DNA from: Lentinus brumalis
Lineage: Eukaryota > Basidiomycota > Agaricomycetes > Polyporales > Polyporaceae
DNA: 64,000 nucleotides
Direction of reading: 5' to 3'
Assembly (NCBI GenBank): GCA_001792895.1
Contig: MARA01000007.1
Span: 992,001 to 1,056,000 of the forward strand
In this document: positions 47,601 to 59,324 of the stretch, one piece after another
Position numbering within the stretch: the first letter of the stretch is position 1
Layout: every line of letters starts with the position of its first letter
Translations under genes and position numbers: made by a program
The notes under the pieces: generated by a model
What the model was told of the DNA's origin: nothing
Seen by the model: only the letters and a program-made list of their open reading frames with translations
The model's database searches: none

Positions 47601-49708
47601 TCCGTCCATCTCCTCTTCCTCTTCCTCCGCAGGGCCCGCCAGGTCTCGACCGGGGTCATTGTATGCGGCCATCATCTGCTGCTCGGTCTCCTCCCACTTG
47701 CGGACGACGTCCTGCGGGCCCGTTGCCTCGAACATAATGATGAAGCTGCTCCTCTTTCTCCTTGCGCGACCACGGCTCTGCGCCCATGAGACGACGTTAG
47801 GCGGGACGTCGAACCGCACGACGCTCCCGCAGGCCTGGATGTCGATGCCTTCCTCCGCGACCGAGGTGGAGACGATCAGGTTCTTATCCCCAATCTTGAA
47901 GTCGCGCAGGGTGTCGGACTGGCTTTCATCGAGCATGCTGCGCGTGATGTCCAGGAACGCATGGCGCTTGAAGCTCGCCGAGGAGCCCAGCAAGCAACCT
48001 ACGCGGAAGAGCTGTGACGTCTCGGGGATGCGGCGGAGCAGCTCCGCGAGGACGAGCACGGTGTCCCGTCGTGTGACGAAGATCAGTCCGCTGTAGTCCT
48101 CATCCAGAGAGCGGAAGGCAGCTTCCTCGGCGATGAGCGTGTCCACGAGTTGGTGGACCTTGTCGGTGAGCGTCTCCATGATGACATCGGGGTCGTCCGA
48201 TGGCTGAACGACGCGGACGCGCGAGATGACCCCGAGCAAGTAGCTCTTCTCCTTCTCTTGCCAAGCGGACATGATGTTGTTGTACGGGTTCGCCGCTTCC
48301 TTCGCCCGCTCAATGACCTTCGCAACGTACCAGTCGGCGGCCCATGTCCCGAGCTCGATGCATATTTCCTCCGTAGTTCGTACGAAATCCCGGAGGCCTT
48401 TGTGCGTGAATGTGTCCTGCTTGTCGATCGCTCTGGATAATTTCTGGTCCACACGGCGACGATCGTCACCAGGTTCAAGTTTTGCCAGTCGGGTGCGCAA
48501 TGCGATAACGGCAGGGTCGTCCTCGATGTCCATGGTAGCGACGACAGCTTGCAGCGCTTGATAGTTGACCGACGGGATCCCATCCCACACGTGAACGGGA
48601 GACGTATACAAGACGTGTTTGAATACCGGTCGCTGTACGAATTGTGCCAGCTCTTCTCGGTTGTTGCGCGACGAACGTATTGTGCTATCCAGGTTCTTCT
48701 CCAGCTCTCTGAAATACGGGCAACGGCATTAGCGACGCGGACACGAGTCACTCATGAGACGAACAGAAGATAGCATGGCATTGCGATGAATGGAATGCTG
48801 AGTCTCATGCCGAAGCAGAATTAGATCGCGCACTGCCGTGTCCTTAACCACCCCGCCGCTTCTCCCGTCTGAATTTACGTATCCGTCTGACTGAACTCAA
48901 TTTGAGTTGAGAGCGAGGAGTATATGGCTCCGCCGGGGTGTTCACAATGAGATGTGTCGGTATGTATACGCGAACTAACCTGAAAGCCGCGTCCACGTTG
49001 TTTCCATATGTTGGGCTCGCAGTAAGACCGAGAACCATCGGACGGACACGAGACGTTGAATTGTTGCCGTTGATACGAGGGGGCAGGTCGAAATAGTGAC
49101 GCTTCATGATCATGTTATATGGGTGTTTACCAATCGCATGGTGAGCCTCATCGAACACGAGAAGACCAATGTCAGAGCCCATGTCAATATAACCCTGGTG
49201 GAATATGCAGGAGCGTCAGTAAATCGTGACGCAAGGTATGCAGGCAGCCGTACTGACATGATGCAAGGCGTCGAGAAGCACTTGGGGCGTGGTGACCATG
49301 ATTCGATAGGACGAAAGGATTCGCCGCCAGAGCGACGCGTCCTTCCACTGATTAGGCTCTGAAGAGCCAGACACAAGTCCAACAGGAACGGGTATAGCGC
49401 TCTTGATGACTTCACATTGCTGTTCGACGAGTGCGACCGTCGGAGCGATGAACCAAGAGACCTGACCAACACGTAAGACGAGAAGGAACCATACGCGTGA
49501 TGGCCCATACCTTCCGTGGCTCCCGCTCGGCCTCATGCTTCATTCTAAGCACTGCGATGTGAGTCTTTCCGGACCCGGTGTCTAGAGCGATGACGATATT
49601 GCGGTGCAAGCTCTCGTCAAGAAGCTCTTGCTGGTAAGCTCGTGTGTGTATGATGGGCGGAGTCGAAGTGTCGACCCCATTGGAGCCATCGTCCTCAACG
49701 GTTGACAT
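44681..49708 (-). CDS. Dicer-like ribonuclease III
   Basis: Six exons (49708-49511, 49461-49258, 49194-48980, 48708-47572, 47518-47309, 47249-44681) give exactly 1510 aa. It cuts double-stranded RNA into small RNAs for RNA silencing. Domains in order: DEXH helicase with LDTGSGKTHIAVL (about residue 45) and VFDEAHHAIGKH (about 145); helicase C with VSTSVAEEGIDIQAC and SWAQSRGRARRKRS; Dicer dimerisation domain (TIHSAIPHLNHFCAVIP, about 590); RNase IIIa (YQRLETLGDTVLKFITSNQL, about 1030); RNase IIIb (LERLEFLGDSALDMIVVDYL, about 1230, with ISDMVESILGAVY); and a C-terminal region resembling a dsRNA-binding fold with an acidic tail. There is no recognisable PAZ domain, as usual in fungal Dicers. 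The start is the ATG before VEDDGSNGVDTS. One intron is 271 nt (48709-48979), the rest 49-63 nt. It diverges from the K+ channel gene. Confidence 0.95.
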
Positions 49709-50289
49709 AGCAGTGGCAGTGGCGCGGGGGTAGTGTGGTGGTAGGAGGTCACGGAGGATATATGCTCTTCGTCGCGCATAAAGTGAGCATAAGAATGACA
49801 CCGAGTGGCACAACGACGCACCTCAAACCGATACGGTCCACAACGAAATTTCCAACTCTCCGCAGACTGGGTGCTGTCAAGGTTGGGTACAGAAGCATCC
49901 GCCACACGATTCTCACTCCCGGTGTTTTATGGGCCACGGTAGGCGTGGGTGGATGCTGCGAGCGTACTTACCGCAGCTACATGTTTGGATCACAATAACC
50001 GCGGCCAGCCAGGGGTGGACAAACATCGGTGGTATTCAGGATGCCCGTCGTAGCAATCAGCTGACGACAACGCAGAAGATGAGGTGGACACGCGAGGGAA
50101 ACGTTGCAGGTCGCCGCGGACATGGTCCATGTCGCGGTGGAAGACGAAGAGCTGCAAGCGTCTCGGCTATGTACGCGCGCGAATGGTCTTGGACGCGCTC
50201 GGCGCTCGCGACCCTCACATCCACGACGACAACGACGACGACGACGACGGACTCAAGGCAGCGCGGAGGCCTCTAGGCCTACTAGATAT
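49709..50289. promoter_or_regulatory. Shared divergent promoter region, Dicer and K+ channel
   Basis: This 581-bp stretch separates the two oppositely oriented start codons. A plus-strand frame from about 50084 stays open into the channel gene, so the channel N-terminus could be longer than annotated. Confidence 0.45.
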
Positions 50290-52021
50290 ATGTCTCAACC
50301 AATACCTCTCTCCAGGATCGCCACGACATCTGCCTCGTCTCCGTTCGTCGCGTCTCATTCTAGCCCTGAAGAGCCGGATTACCAGAATGGACTCGCGTAC
50401 GACAACGAGAACGGAGCAACACGGATGGCCCCGTCCTTGCAGAAGGATGTCTATATGCTGCTGGAACAGCCAACGTCTTCGCAGGCTGCATTCCTGGTGC
50501 ACTTCTTCACGACCTCCCTGATCGTCTTCTCCGCTGTTGTAACCGTCCTTGAGACTGTGCCTGCGTTCCATTCGATTTCTGGCAGCGTCTGGTTTGGCCT
50601 GGAGACGACTCTCGTGGTGCTGTTCACCATAGAATATATCGGTCGCTGTATCGCACACGGCACATCATGGAAGAAGTTCTTCAAATGGGTCGTATGTGAG
50701 TACGTGTGTCTTCATGTTTAAGCCGAAGTATTCATCCCCTCGCAGCGTTCTTCGGGGTCATAGACTTATTGGGCATACTGCCGTATTATATTGAGATCGC
50801 TCTGCAGCAAGACACAGTGAGTGTATTCTGTCTTAATGACACACCCATGATACCGACCATCTCCAGTCAACACTCTTCAGGTTCACCATCCTGCGTACTT
50901 TTAGGCTACTACGTGTATTCCGACCATTCCGCTATAATAACACTATACTTCTGCATGTCTCTGCCTTCTCTTCCACAAGACACCATCGCTAACACCGCTT
51001 GTAGCACTATTGAGGTCATGTACCTCTCGTTCCGACGCTCCCAGCACGCTCTCCTGGCCCTATCGTTCTTCGTAGTGATGGTGCTTGTCGTGTTCAGCAC
51101 TCTGCTGTGAGTGCTAGCCTACAGCCTACCCGTGCTGCAGTTCACGATCGATCAGTTACTTCGCGGAGAGGGGAACCTGGGATGAGACACTGGGCGTATT
51201 CCTCAACTCGGATGGCGACCCTACCCAATTCGCAGTACGTCCCACCATCCACAGCCTCTGCGCGCCACGCTCACAAGTACACAGTCTATTCCAGCAGCAG
51301 GGTGGTGAGTATCCCGATACTAGACACAACGCTGACGATTTGCTCACCCGCCCGCCACCATCGTAGGTTTGTTCTTGTCAGTGAGTGGTCGCATTCAGTG
51401 CCCCTGCCTGCTTGGTCTCATGACGATGCGCTAGCTATCACGACCGTAGGATATGGCGAAATCACACCACGGTCTTTCCTCGGACGACTGATCACCCTTC
51501 CTCTCCTGGTATTCGGTTTGCTCCTTATCGCGCTCCCAACCTTCGTGCTTGGGAGAGAGTTCAGTATCGTCTGGGAGTTTATGGAGGAAGCACAGGTGCG
51601 CTTCCTTTGTCCACTCCCGAACTTTCCTGAGGCTGCGCATGTTCTGATCATCCTTTCGCCACAGAAAACGCGTGACGTCGACGAGGATATCGACCCCTTC
51701 AACGATCCTACTGCGTCCCCGCTCCTCAGCAGTCGGCGCACGCGTGACCTTGCCTCGTCCACGAATCTCTGGCGCACCGCCCCCGAGGAAGTAACACGGC
51801 CGCGCCCGAACAGGGTCGTCAGCACCACCAGCACCCATCCGACCCAGACGGAGGCTGAGCTTACGGCGCAGATTACGGAGCTCCGTGCCAAGGTCGACTT
51901 ACAGGAGGAGATGCTGCGAAGGATCATGTATGCCGTGGAGGCCCGCGCGTATGACGTGCACGCGCCGAAGAGGGCCGAAGGTGCGGGCAGCCCGAGCCAG
52001 GATGGAAGTTGGACCAGGTAG
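50290..52021 (+). CDS. Voltage-gated potassium channel (Kv-type, six-helix)
   Basis: Nine exons (50290-50695, 50746-50816, 50867-50952, 51005-51106, 51156-51234, 51285-51304, 51367-51380, 51435-51595, 51665-52021) sum to 432 codons. A single subunit of a tetrameric K+ channel of the plasma or endomembrane. Visible parts: S1 (FLVHFFTTSLIVFSAVV), S2 (WFGLETTLVVLFTIEYIGRC), S3 (FFGVIDLLGILPYYIEIAL), an S4 voltage sensor with arginines every third residue (ILRTFRLLRVFRPFRYNN), S5 (HALLALSFFVVMVLVVFSTL), a pore with the K+ filter TTVGYGEIT, S6 (LLVFGLLLIALPTFVLGREF), and a C-terminal coiled coil (TAQITELRAKVDLQEEMLRR). No T1 tetramerisation domain is seen. Two pore-region exons are only 20 and 14 nt, and the intron at 50953-51004 has a GC donor. 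The start at 50290 is the ATG closest to conserved sequence. Confidence 0.9.
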
Positions 52022-52513
52022 CGCGAGGCTATTGCGCCATGGGATGTTCTATTGCAAGGCTCCCGTTGGTCATGGGTGTCGGCCAATGTATTGTTTTTCT
52101 CGGGTCCATTTGGTCTTGCTTCTCGCAGCGTCTGACATGGGAGGTACGGCAGATTAACTCGCGATATAGTGAGGCCATGCATGCGGGCTGGCGCTGACCT
52201 TGAGAAAGGTCGTGTTGGAACTTCGCACTGGCGCCACGGCAGCAGTCTTGTAGGTATCGGCTGGCTCTTCTATGTATTCCGTATCGGGGCGCCTGGTTCA
52301 ATCGCACGGCTGCTGTGCGGGTGCAGATGGCGATCCGAGGGCAAGGAGACTCGGCGGGAGACATATCAGGCTCGTGCATGCATACGAAGCACTGCGAACA
52401 TCGCTCGTCGAATGTTAGGATATCGGCGCAACACATAACGTACAGTCATCCGGGTAGAATCATTACAAGGGTTCTGTGGCGTTGGACCGGGGGAGGGTGG
52501 GCACCCCGCAGTC
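52022..52513. other. Intergenic, convergent K+ channel and P450 3' ends
   Basis: No gene or repeat supported. Confidence 0.4.
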
Positions 52514-54656
52514 CTAGTCATCGCGCTCGCCGTGACGTATGATGAGGAACTCTGCTTGAACAAATCGAGGTTTGATCGTGCAGCGACAGTCCTCCGGATA
52601 TCTGTCAAAACGGGCGCATTTAGATAAGTCCGGAGGAAGGGATGTCTGCCAAAAGGGGCATCACTTACGAGAGGATGCCATCCTTCATCTTCGGCTCCAC
52701 CTGGATGACTTCTCCGTGCTCGTCAAGCGGTGGCCCAATGTCAAAGACATGCAGCACACGGGCAATGTTGATGAACAGAGCGGCCTCCGCGAAAAATCTT
52801 CCCGGACAAATTCTATGCGAGTCAGACGACGGCGTCGTGACGCGTGGGCGAGTGAGCAGCTCGACGTATGAGAGACGAAAAGGAGAGTCCCGAACCTCCT
52901 TCCGAAGCCAAACGCCGCGGTGCCGGGATCCCTCACATCGGGATTGAGCTTGCCATCCTTGAGGAATCGCTCGGGACGGAAGCATTCCGGCTCAGGGTAC
53001 GCTTCTGGGTCATGCAGAACCGCCCTGGCCACATAACGAACACGTCAAGAGCTATCGGCGGGAGACATGTAAAAATAGAAGACCTACCATACATTTGCAA
53101 AGACGACCGTTCCTGCAGGGATGAAGTAGCCCTCATACTCATCGTCCTCCATCACGGCATGGGGGATCCCCATGGGCGTCGCGTTTTGCCACCGGAGACA
53201 CTCCTTGATGATGGCCTCGATATAGGGGCACTCATTCCGGTCTGAGTGTTCTGGGAGGCGATTTGGGCCGACGACTGCGTGCAGCTCCGCCTGTGCCTTC
53301 GCGCGTACTTCGGGATGGAGGGACATGGCGAGGAAGAAGGTCTGGAATGTAGAAATCGTCTGCTCGATGGCCGACAACGTCAGAGAGGCTCACACTCCCG
53401 CGACACTCCTCGCTTACTGACCGTATCGGCTCCACCTGCGGCGCATGTGGCTTCAGGACACGGCAAGAGGCACATCGGGACGAGGCGTACCTGCATAGGC
53501 TATGGCTGCTACATTTTTGGCAATTTGCTCTTCGTCGGAAATCGGGGGTTCGTCCGACTGCGTGAAGCGTGCGAGGATGCTGTCCACAACTGACGGTGGC
53601 GGGCAACCGTCCTTCTGTCGATTCCCTGCGTCAGCAGCGCGTTAGCACCCTATCCTGGGCTGCGACCTACTATGTTTGCCTTCGCCTGCGCAAAGGGCAG
53701 GTCGACCATAGCATGCGAGGCGTCGCGCCATCTCTTCAGTCTTGTCTGGAAGCCCGCGCCGGGAAGCCACGCCGGAACATGACGGAGAAAGGGGAGGTAT
53801 TCTACGAGGAAGGCACCAGGCGTCAGGCCCTCCGCGACGCCTTCCATGGCCACCTCGATGATCTCGATAAGTTTGTCTCCGCGCTCGGCAATGTCGATCC
53901 CATACACGACCTTGAGAACACTGGTGGCGAACGTGCTACATGCCCGGCCACGGCGCGTCAATGAGATAACTGTCGATAACCAATGTTTGACACCTGACGT
54001 ACTGGCGTATGTGCTCCTCGAGCCGCTCTGGGCTGGTCAGCAGTTTGCTCAGAAAGGCGCGGGACACCTCCTGTTGGACCGCGTTATACTTTGAGATGAC
54101 GCCAGGGTGAAAGTGTTGCCAGAACAGTCGCCTGTGGCGACGCCAATACTGGCCGTAGGGCATGAAGCCGAAGTCGAACTCCCAGCCGATCCTGTCAAGC
54201 ATATTCAAGCATGAGCCATTGCAGGGAACACGACGCACACGGTCCCGGGACACGTACAAGTCGAACATCGGCGATTGTGGCCTATCCGAGTAGTTCGCGG
54301 ACCGCTTGTCGAGAAGCTCGAATACTGCTTTGGCACTGCCGAGGACCATCAGGGACTGCCCGAGCATCCTGAAGAACAAGATGTCTCCTTTTCTCAGAAG
54401 AACTTTCAGCATGCGCCCTGGGGTCTACAGAGGTCCACGCACCGTATCTGGACGACAAATCTCGATAGGCTTCCCATGGCGTTGATTTCGGTATGTCGAG
54501 CAGGTTGCCGAGGACTGGGAGAGGTTTAGGACCTGGCGGGAGCGGTCTACCCCTGGAACGTGCCCCCCAACTGAGTCTGGCATGGACAGATCGGATAGCG
54601 AGGAGCACGACGACACAGAGGGCTGCAGCTAGGGTTGAAGTGGGCGACAGGGTCAT
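52514..54656 (-). CDS. Cytochrome P450 monooxygenase 1 of the cluster
   Basis: Haem-thiolate monooxygenase, probably anchored in the ER by its N-terminal helix (LAAALCVVVLLAIRS) followed by the proline hinge RPLPPGPKPLPVLGN. Downstream are the B-C region (YGQYWRRHRRLFWQHF), the I-helix AGGADTT (on a 14-nt exon), the ExxR motif KECLRW, the PERF motif FRPERFL, and the haem-binding loop FGFGRR-ICPGRF split by an intron. It ends YPEDCRCTIKPRF with the stop at 52514. About 9-10 short introns. The WxxxR-type core resembles the OrdA/CYP64-like fungal group that is greatly expanded in wood-rot basidiomycetes; family number and substrate cannot be assigned by eye. It is divergent from the next P450, 1.87 kb away, and less similar to the other three than they are to each other. 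Confidence 0.88.
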
Positions 54657-56302
54657 GATGCACGGGTGCTCAGCCCGGGCTGCGTCCCATTCTTATCATC
54701 GTTCAGCGAGACGCCTTGGGACGAACGCTCGGTAGGGTGTGCACACACCCCGAACAACGTGCCAGGTAGACTCTGCTGGAAATATTGAGGTGCAATTCCT
54801 TCAAAACTCCGCTCTAGACCCACATGTAAGTCAAGGGAAGGAAGTACAGTAGCTTCTTTGAGAGCTCACCCAACACTCCAACAGCGGGAGTCAATCCCCA
54901 CTCATTAAGCCTAATTTGTCGACGGACGGCAGGTTAGCATACGTCGGTAGCGTATGTAGGTACTCTATGGGATGGTGGCTTAGGTTTCTGCAGTAAGAAC
55001 AGCTGACCGTTGTCTGATACGTTGAGAGAAGACGAGGTGATCTCGGTGCCGACAAGGCGGGACTAGGTTTTCGTGTGTGGGGCGACCGAACGGCCCACTG
55101 GCGCTGGATCATAGCACGCGGGTACAATGCGGTCCTACGGAGTCGAAGTCAGCGAATCCACGATGATGACGGAAGTTGGAGCTAACGGTGTGAGATGAAG
55201 AGTGTCCCATGCCCGAAATGCCCAGGCTACACGTCCTGCGTGGCAGAAAGACCGATACCTTGTACAGAACAATCAGGCAGTCCATCACGATACGTCACCT
55301 CAGAGAGTATTCATTCCGCCGCCCGAATCGATGAGTTGTTGAAGATGCTTTGTATGAGATGGTTGAACGAATTTGAGCCTTGCGTAATTCAATTCGACTC
55401 GGGAGGTCGCAAGGACCTGGATCCTAGCGGACTTGGCAGGGGCAAAAGTGGGTCTCTTCCAGCAGGTTCAAGGCAACGTATGAGAGTTCAACATGCAAGG
55501 CTTGTCAATACTCGTAGTGATTGCGTGAGTGGGGGCCCGGAATATCAACTCTGACCAGGCCATGATATCGTCCCCAAGTTGCATCTTGGAAAGCGTATGA
55601 GGATGGATGGTAGACAGAGACTTACGTTACTCACATTCGACCGAAAGTCACGAAATGACGAGCTATCAACTGTTCCTGGATCCTGATGCTGAAGGAGGAA
55701 GGTGAGCGCAAGTTGCAAGCCTCAAACTCAGAGGCGGCGTTTGGCCCATGGAGAAAGGCGCCCGCGTCACTTGCTCCTCCTCCTGTCCTCCTCCGCAACT
55801 TGTCCGGAACCATGTCGTTACTACTACCATGACCATCCTTCGATCCACTACCTTAGCTTGCGCGCTGGACTGCTGCTCGTTTTGACCATGCTTGACCCTG
55901 CACGCCACCTCACGGCCTCATATGCTACCCTGGTGTCACACTCTCGACGCTAGATTAATCAGACTGCCAGCATGGAGATTCGGATACTTGTTGACAGCAC
56001 CACTCGGGAGGGTAAATGCGGCACTTACGCTCATGCACTGAACGCCAAAGCTGGTCGCATGCAGCGACACATAAGCAAATAATTGTGTTGCGTCATGCGC
56101 ACATGCTACCAAGGTCAGCAACGTACTGTGCCGTACACAGCGCTCAACCTGACCTGTTCTTTGTACCGGTACACGATGAACTCTAGGCAGACGACGCTGA
56201 AGCGGTCTCACATCGGAAGCGTTCACGGCACGAACTGTGGTCACGCGCTGGAGTGTGCACGCGCACGTCCGCCATGGCGTGTTTTCCCCCCATATAGTTG
56301 GC
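54657..56302. other. Intergenic region between divergent P450 genes
   Basis: No convincing gene on either strand. The left half is presumably the promoter of P450 1. A TGCGCTGGATC/CAGCG-rich section shows no repeat structure that I can support. Confidence 0.45.
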
Positions 56303-56325
56303 CGCAGAAGCTCCCCAGAAGCGCA
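56303..56325 (+). promoter_or_regulatory. Upstream element shared with P450 4
   Basis: GCAGAAGCTCCCCAGAAGCG here matches GCAGAAACTCCCTAGAAGCG at 62463-62482 with two differences. It lies about 220 bp before the P450 2 ATG and 270 bp before the P450 4 ATG. Either duplicated promoter DNA or a conserved site. Confidence 0.5.
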
Positions 56326-56451
56326 TTCTACCGCTGCTCAATAATGCGCGACCCACTAGTAGAGTAATCGTCAAACTTCCTTCGACTGATCGCTGCCGCG
56401 TCGGGGGTCCGTCTGTGTGAGTTACCGGGAGGTCCCGCCCGATCGATGGCG

Positions 56452-56459
56452 TATATGAA
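56452..56459 (+). promoter_or_regulatory. TATA box of P450 2
   Basis: TATATGAA, 70 bp upstream of the ATG; the same octamer occurs at matching distance before P450 3 and P450 4. Confidence 0.7.
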
Positions 56460-56521
56460 CCTTGCTCGGCCTTGTTCATAGAGGACCCATTCGCACAGCC
56501 TGCGGTCGAACCCGCGTCTCG

Positions 56522-58625
56522 ATGGCATCCGTACTCGAGGTCACAGTCATGCCGATTTGGTCTCTGGCTCTCGTCCTTCTCATCTTTTCATACGCGCTCT
56601 CGCTCGCTAAGTGGCATCGCCGTAGTCGCGGACTCCCACTGCCACCGGGACCCAAGTCATGGCCTTTCGTCGGAAATCTCCCTCATATGCGCAAGCCGGA
56701 GCCCTGGAAGTCGCATCACGAACTATGTCAAACATACGGTGAGCAGGGATGGACATATGGTATCGCAGCAAGCAGGCGACTTACCGTCGTGACTCAGGCG
56801 AGATCACATACCTGCCTCTGATGGGCCAGTCCATCGCGATCCTCGGTAGCGCTCGAGTACTGTCCGAGCTCTTGGACAAACGCTCTGCGCTGACTTCAGA
56901 CAAGCTGCAATCTGTTCTGATTCCCCTGTACGCACGCCCACACTCTTCGACGTGCACTCACAATGCTTATGAAGACCCTAGAGCCGGTCAAACCAGCAAC
57001 TTCTCCCTGCAACCCTACGGCCCGTGGTGGCGGCGTCACCGGCGTGCCTTTTGGCAGTTCTTCTTTCCAGCGGCATCCGAGCGATATCGATCCATTCAGC
57101 GCAGCTCGACACAAGTCTTCCTGCGGAAACTCCTCGACGAACCGGACAATCTCGTTGAGCATATACGCTAGTAAGCCTCATCCCCTCCTCGTCTCGTGCC
57201 GCCCACTGGCTAAGGCGCTCCGCAGCTCCTTCACGTCTGCCATAGTCAAAATTCTCTACGGCCTCGACGTCGTAGAGAAAAACGACAAGTATATCACGAT
57301 GATGGAGAAGAACCTCGAAGCGGGAGAAGCATTCATGCCTGGGACGTACTATGTCGAGTTCCTACCGTTTCTCCGGTACGTACCGGCATGGGTACCTGGT
57401 GCAGGATTCCAGAACGACTTTGCTGCTTGGCGTCACGCGGCCGAGTGGGTCAAGAACGTCATGGTCGGAAAAACTAAGGAGGGAATGGTGCGTAGATGGA
57501 GGTACGCACCCTGATCTGGCGACTGATTCTATAATTGTTTAGGCAGACGGTCGGACGTCTGAATCTGTCGTGGCTCAGCTGCTAGGAAGAATACACGAGG
57601 AAGATGAAGACGCCCTTCGGGCTGGAGAAGAACTCGAGATCGTGAAGGGCGTCGCTTTCACAGCGTATGAAGGTGCGAACTTATCACGTTCCTTGACAAC
57701 AACGATCCCGTCGAACTCACGCTTCGTTATCTCTCAATAATACAGGTGGAGCAGATACTGTAGGTTCTTGTGCACGCTCTAGAGTAGCGATACACCTAAT
57801 CACGTGCGACGTAGACCTATTCAACAATACAGACATTGTTCGTCGCTATGACACTTTACCCAGAAGTGCAGAAGAGAGCGCAAGCGGAACTCGACGCTGT
57901 TGTCGGTGCAGACCGTCTACCGGACCACAACGATCGACCAGACTTGCCATACATCAACGCGATCGTCAAGGAAGCACTACGATGGGCTCCGGCGTTGCCC
58001 TTCAGCATTCCTCATCGATCCACTGAAGATATGGAGTACGACGGGTACTTCATCCCAGCCGGGACCATTCTCATTCCGAACACCTGGTGAGTAAACGCGT
58101 TCAAGTTGTTCCTAGCTGTCGCTTACGACTCTTCACAGGGCTTGCCTGCACGACCCAGAGACTTACCCAGACCCGGAATGTTTCATGCCTGAACGATTCC
58201 TTAGGGATGGGAAACTTGATCCCGACGTCTGCGATCCCGGTCGTTTCGCGTTCGGCTACGGACGAAGGTGAGTTCAAGTTGTGTCTCCCAGTCGCTCTGA
58301 ATGTTTTCTGAACTTCTGGGTACGACAGAGTCTGTCCGGGGAGATATTTTGCCGATGCGACTCTCTTCATCAACATTGCGATGCTCTTGCACGTCTTCGA
58401 CATAACTCCGCCTCTCGACAAGGATGGCAAGCCGATCTCTATTGAGCTGAAGATGAGCGACAGCCTTGTCTCGTAGGTGTATCCCTGCCTCTCGTATGTG
58501 TGCACGCGGCCTGACCTAGGGCACACAGTTATCCCAAGGATTGTCGCTGCACGATCAAGCCACGCTCTGAACGGGCTCGACAGCTGATACTCGCTAACGC
58601 CCCTCGTACCGACACTTTGGCCTGA
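56522..58625 (+). CDS. Cytochrome P450 monooxygenase 2 of the cluster
   Basis: Starts MASVLEVTVMPIWSLALVLL (signal anchor) followed by WHRRSRGLPLPPGPKSWPF. Exons 56522-56738 and 56798-56927 were checked by frame. Later landmarks: PYGPWWRRHRRAFWQFFFPA, IVKILYGLDVVEKNDKY, FLPFLRYVPAWVPGAGFQ, I-helix GGADTT carried on a 14-nt exon (about 57748-57761), ExxR in [31 protein letters not shown] in FMPERFL, haem loop FGYGRR-VCPGRYFA, and the C-terminus DCRCTIKPRSERARQLI with the stop at 58623-58625. It appears fully intact. ER-anchored oxidase needing a P450 reductase. The same OrdA/CYP64-like type as its neighbours; substrate unknown. A TATA box lies 70 bp before the ATG. It is the upstream member of a three-gene tandem array. 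Confidence 0.9.
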
Positions 58626-59314
58626 ACAACCTGGCCCGTTCCAGGACAGCTGTTTTGGTGATTTTCAGCAACACGCTTGACGAGTGTAGCGTGGACATCC
58701 GAGTTTCCACTGCGGGCTTCGAGTATGCGAGCAAGTACTACTTGCTGTCGGTGTCGGCGCGGTGATCCTTGTCCTCGCTTGTGAACCACCCACTTCTCGT
58801 CGCAACCCGGACGAAAGCGGACAGCAACATGTATGTATGTAGATTCCCTCCAAGGACGGAGTAGACTCCGTCGGAAATGTTTCAAGTTCCGATCGCGCGG
58901 ACTCAGAAGCGGACGGCCTTCCCAGCCACCTTCCGGCTGCCACCTATCAAACACGCTTGCGCGCGCGCGAATCGAAAGTCTGTACTCTACGCTACCCAGT
59001 TCGTGAGGGGCTCATACTGCAAGGTCTGACGATATTCTTTAACAGAAATTCCAGAGTGCGTCCGCTTCCCGCAGTCAGGGCCGCCCGCCCCTCACTAGCT
59101 TGCTGGTCACACTTATTTCAAAGATGCTGGAGACGCCACGCCCGTTGCGCACCGTGGGGGGCTGATCAGATATTGCAATCCTTCATGGACCGAGCACCCG
59201 CCAAGCCCACGGTGTATCAAATTGTATGGCATTTGTCCCTGATGCGCGCGACGTGCAGTCTACGTGAGTGTCCGAAAGCACTGGGAGGTCAAGTCTCTTG
59301 GCTGCTGACAATGG
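58626..59314. other. Intergenic region between P450 2 and P450 3
   Basis: No gene supported; it contains the P450 3 promoter at its right end. Confidence 0.45.
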
Positions 59315-59324
59315 TATATATGAA
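59315..59324 (+). promoter_or_regulatory. TATA box of P450 3
   Basis: TATATATGAA, 67 bp upstream of the ATG at 59382. Confidence 0.7.
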
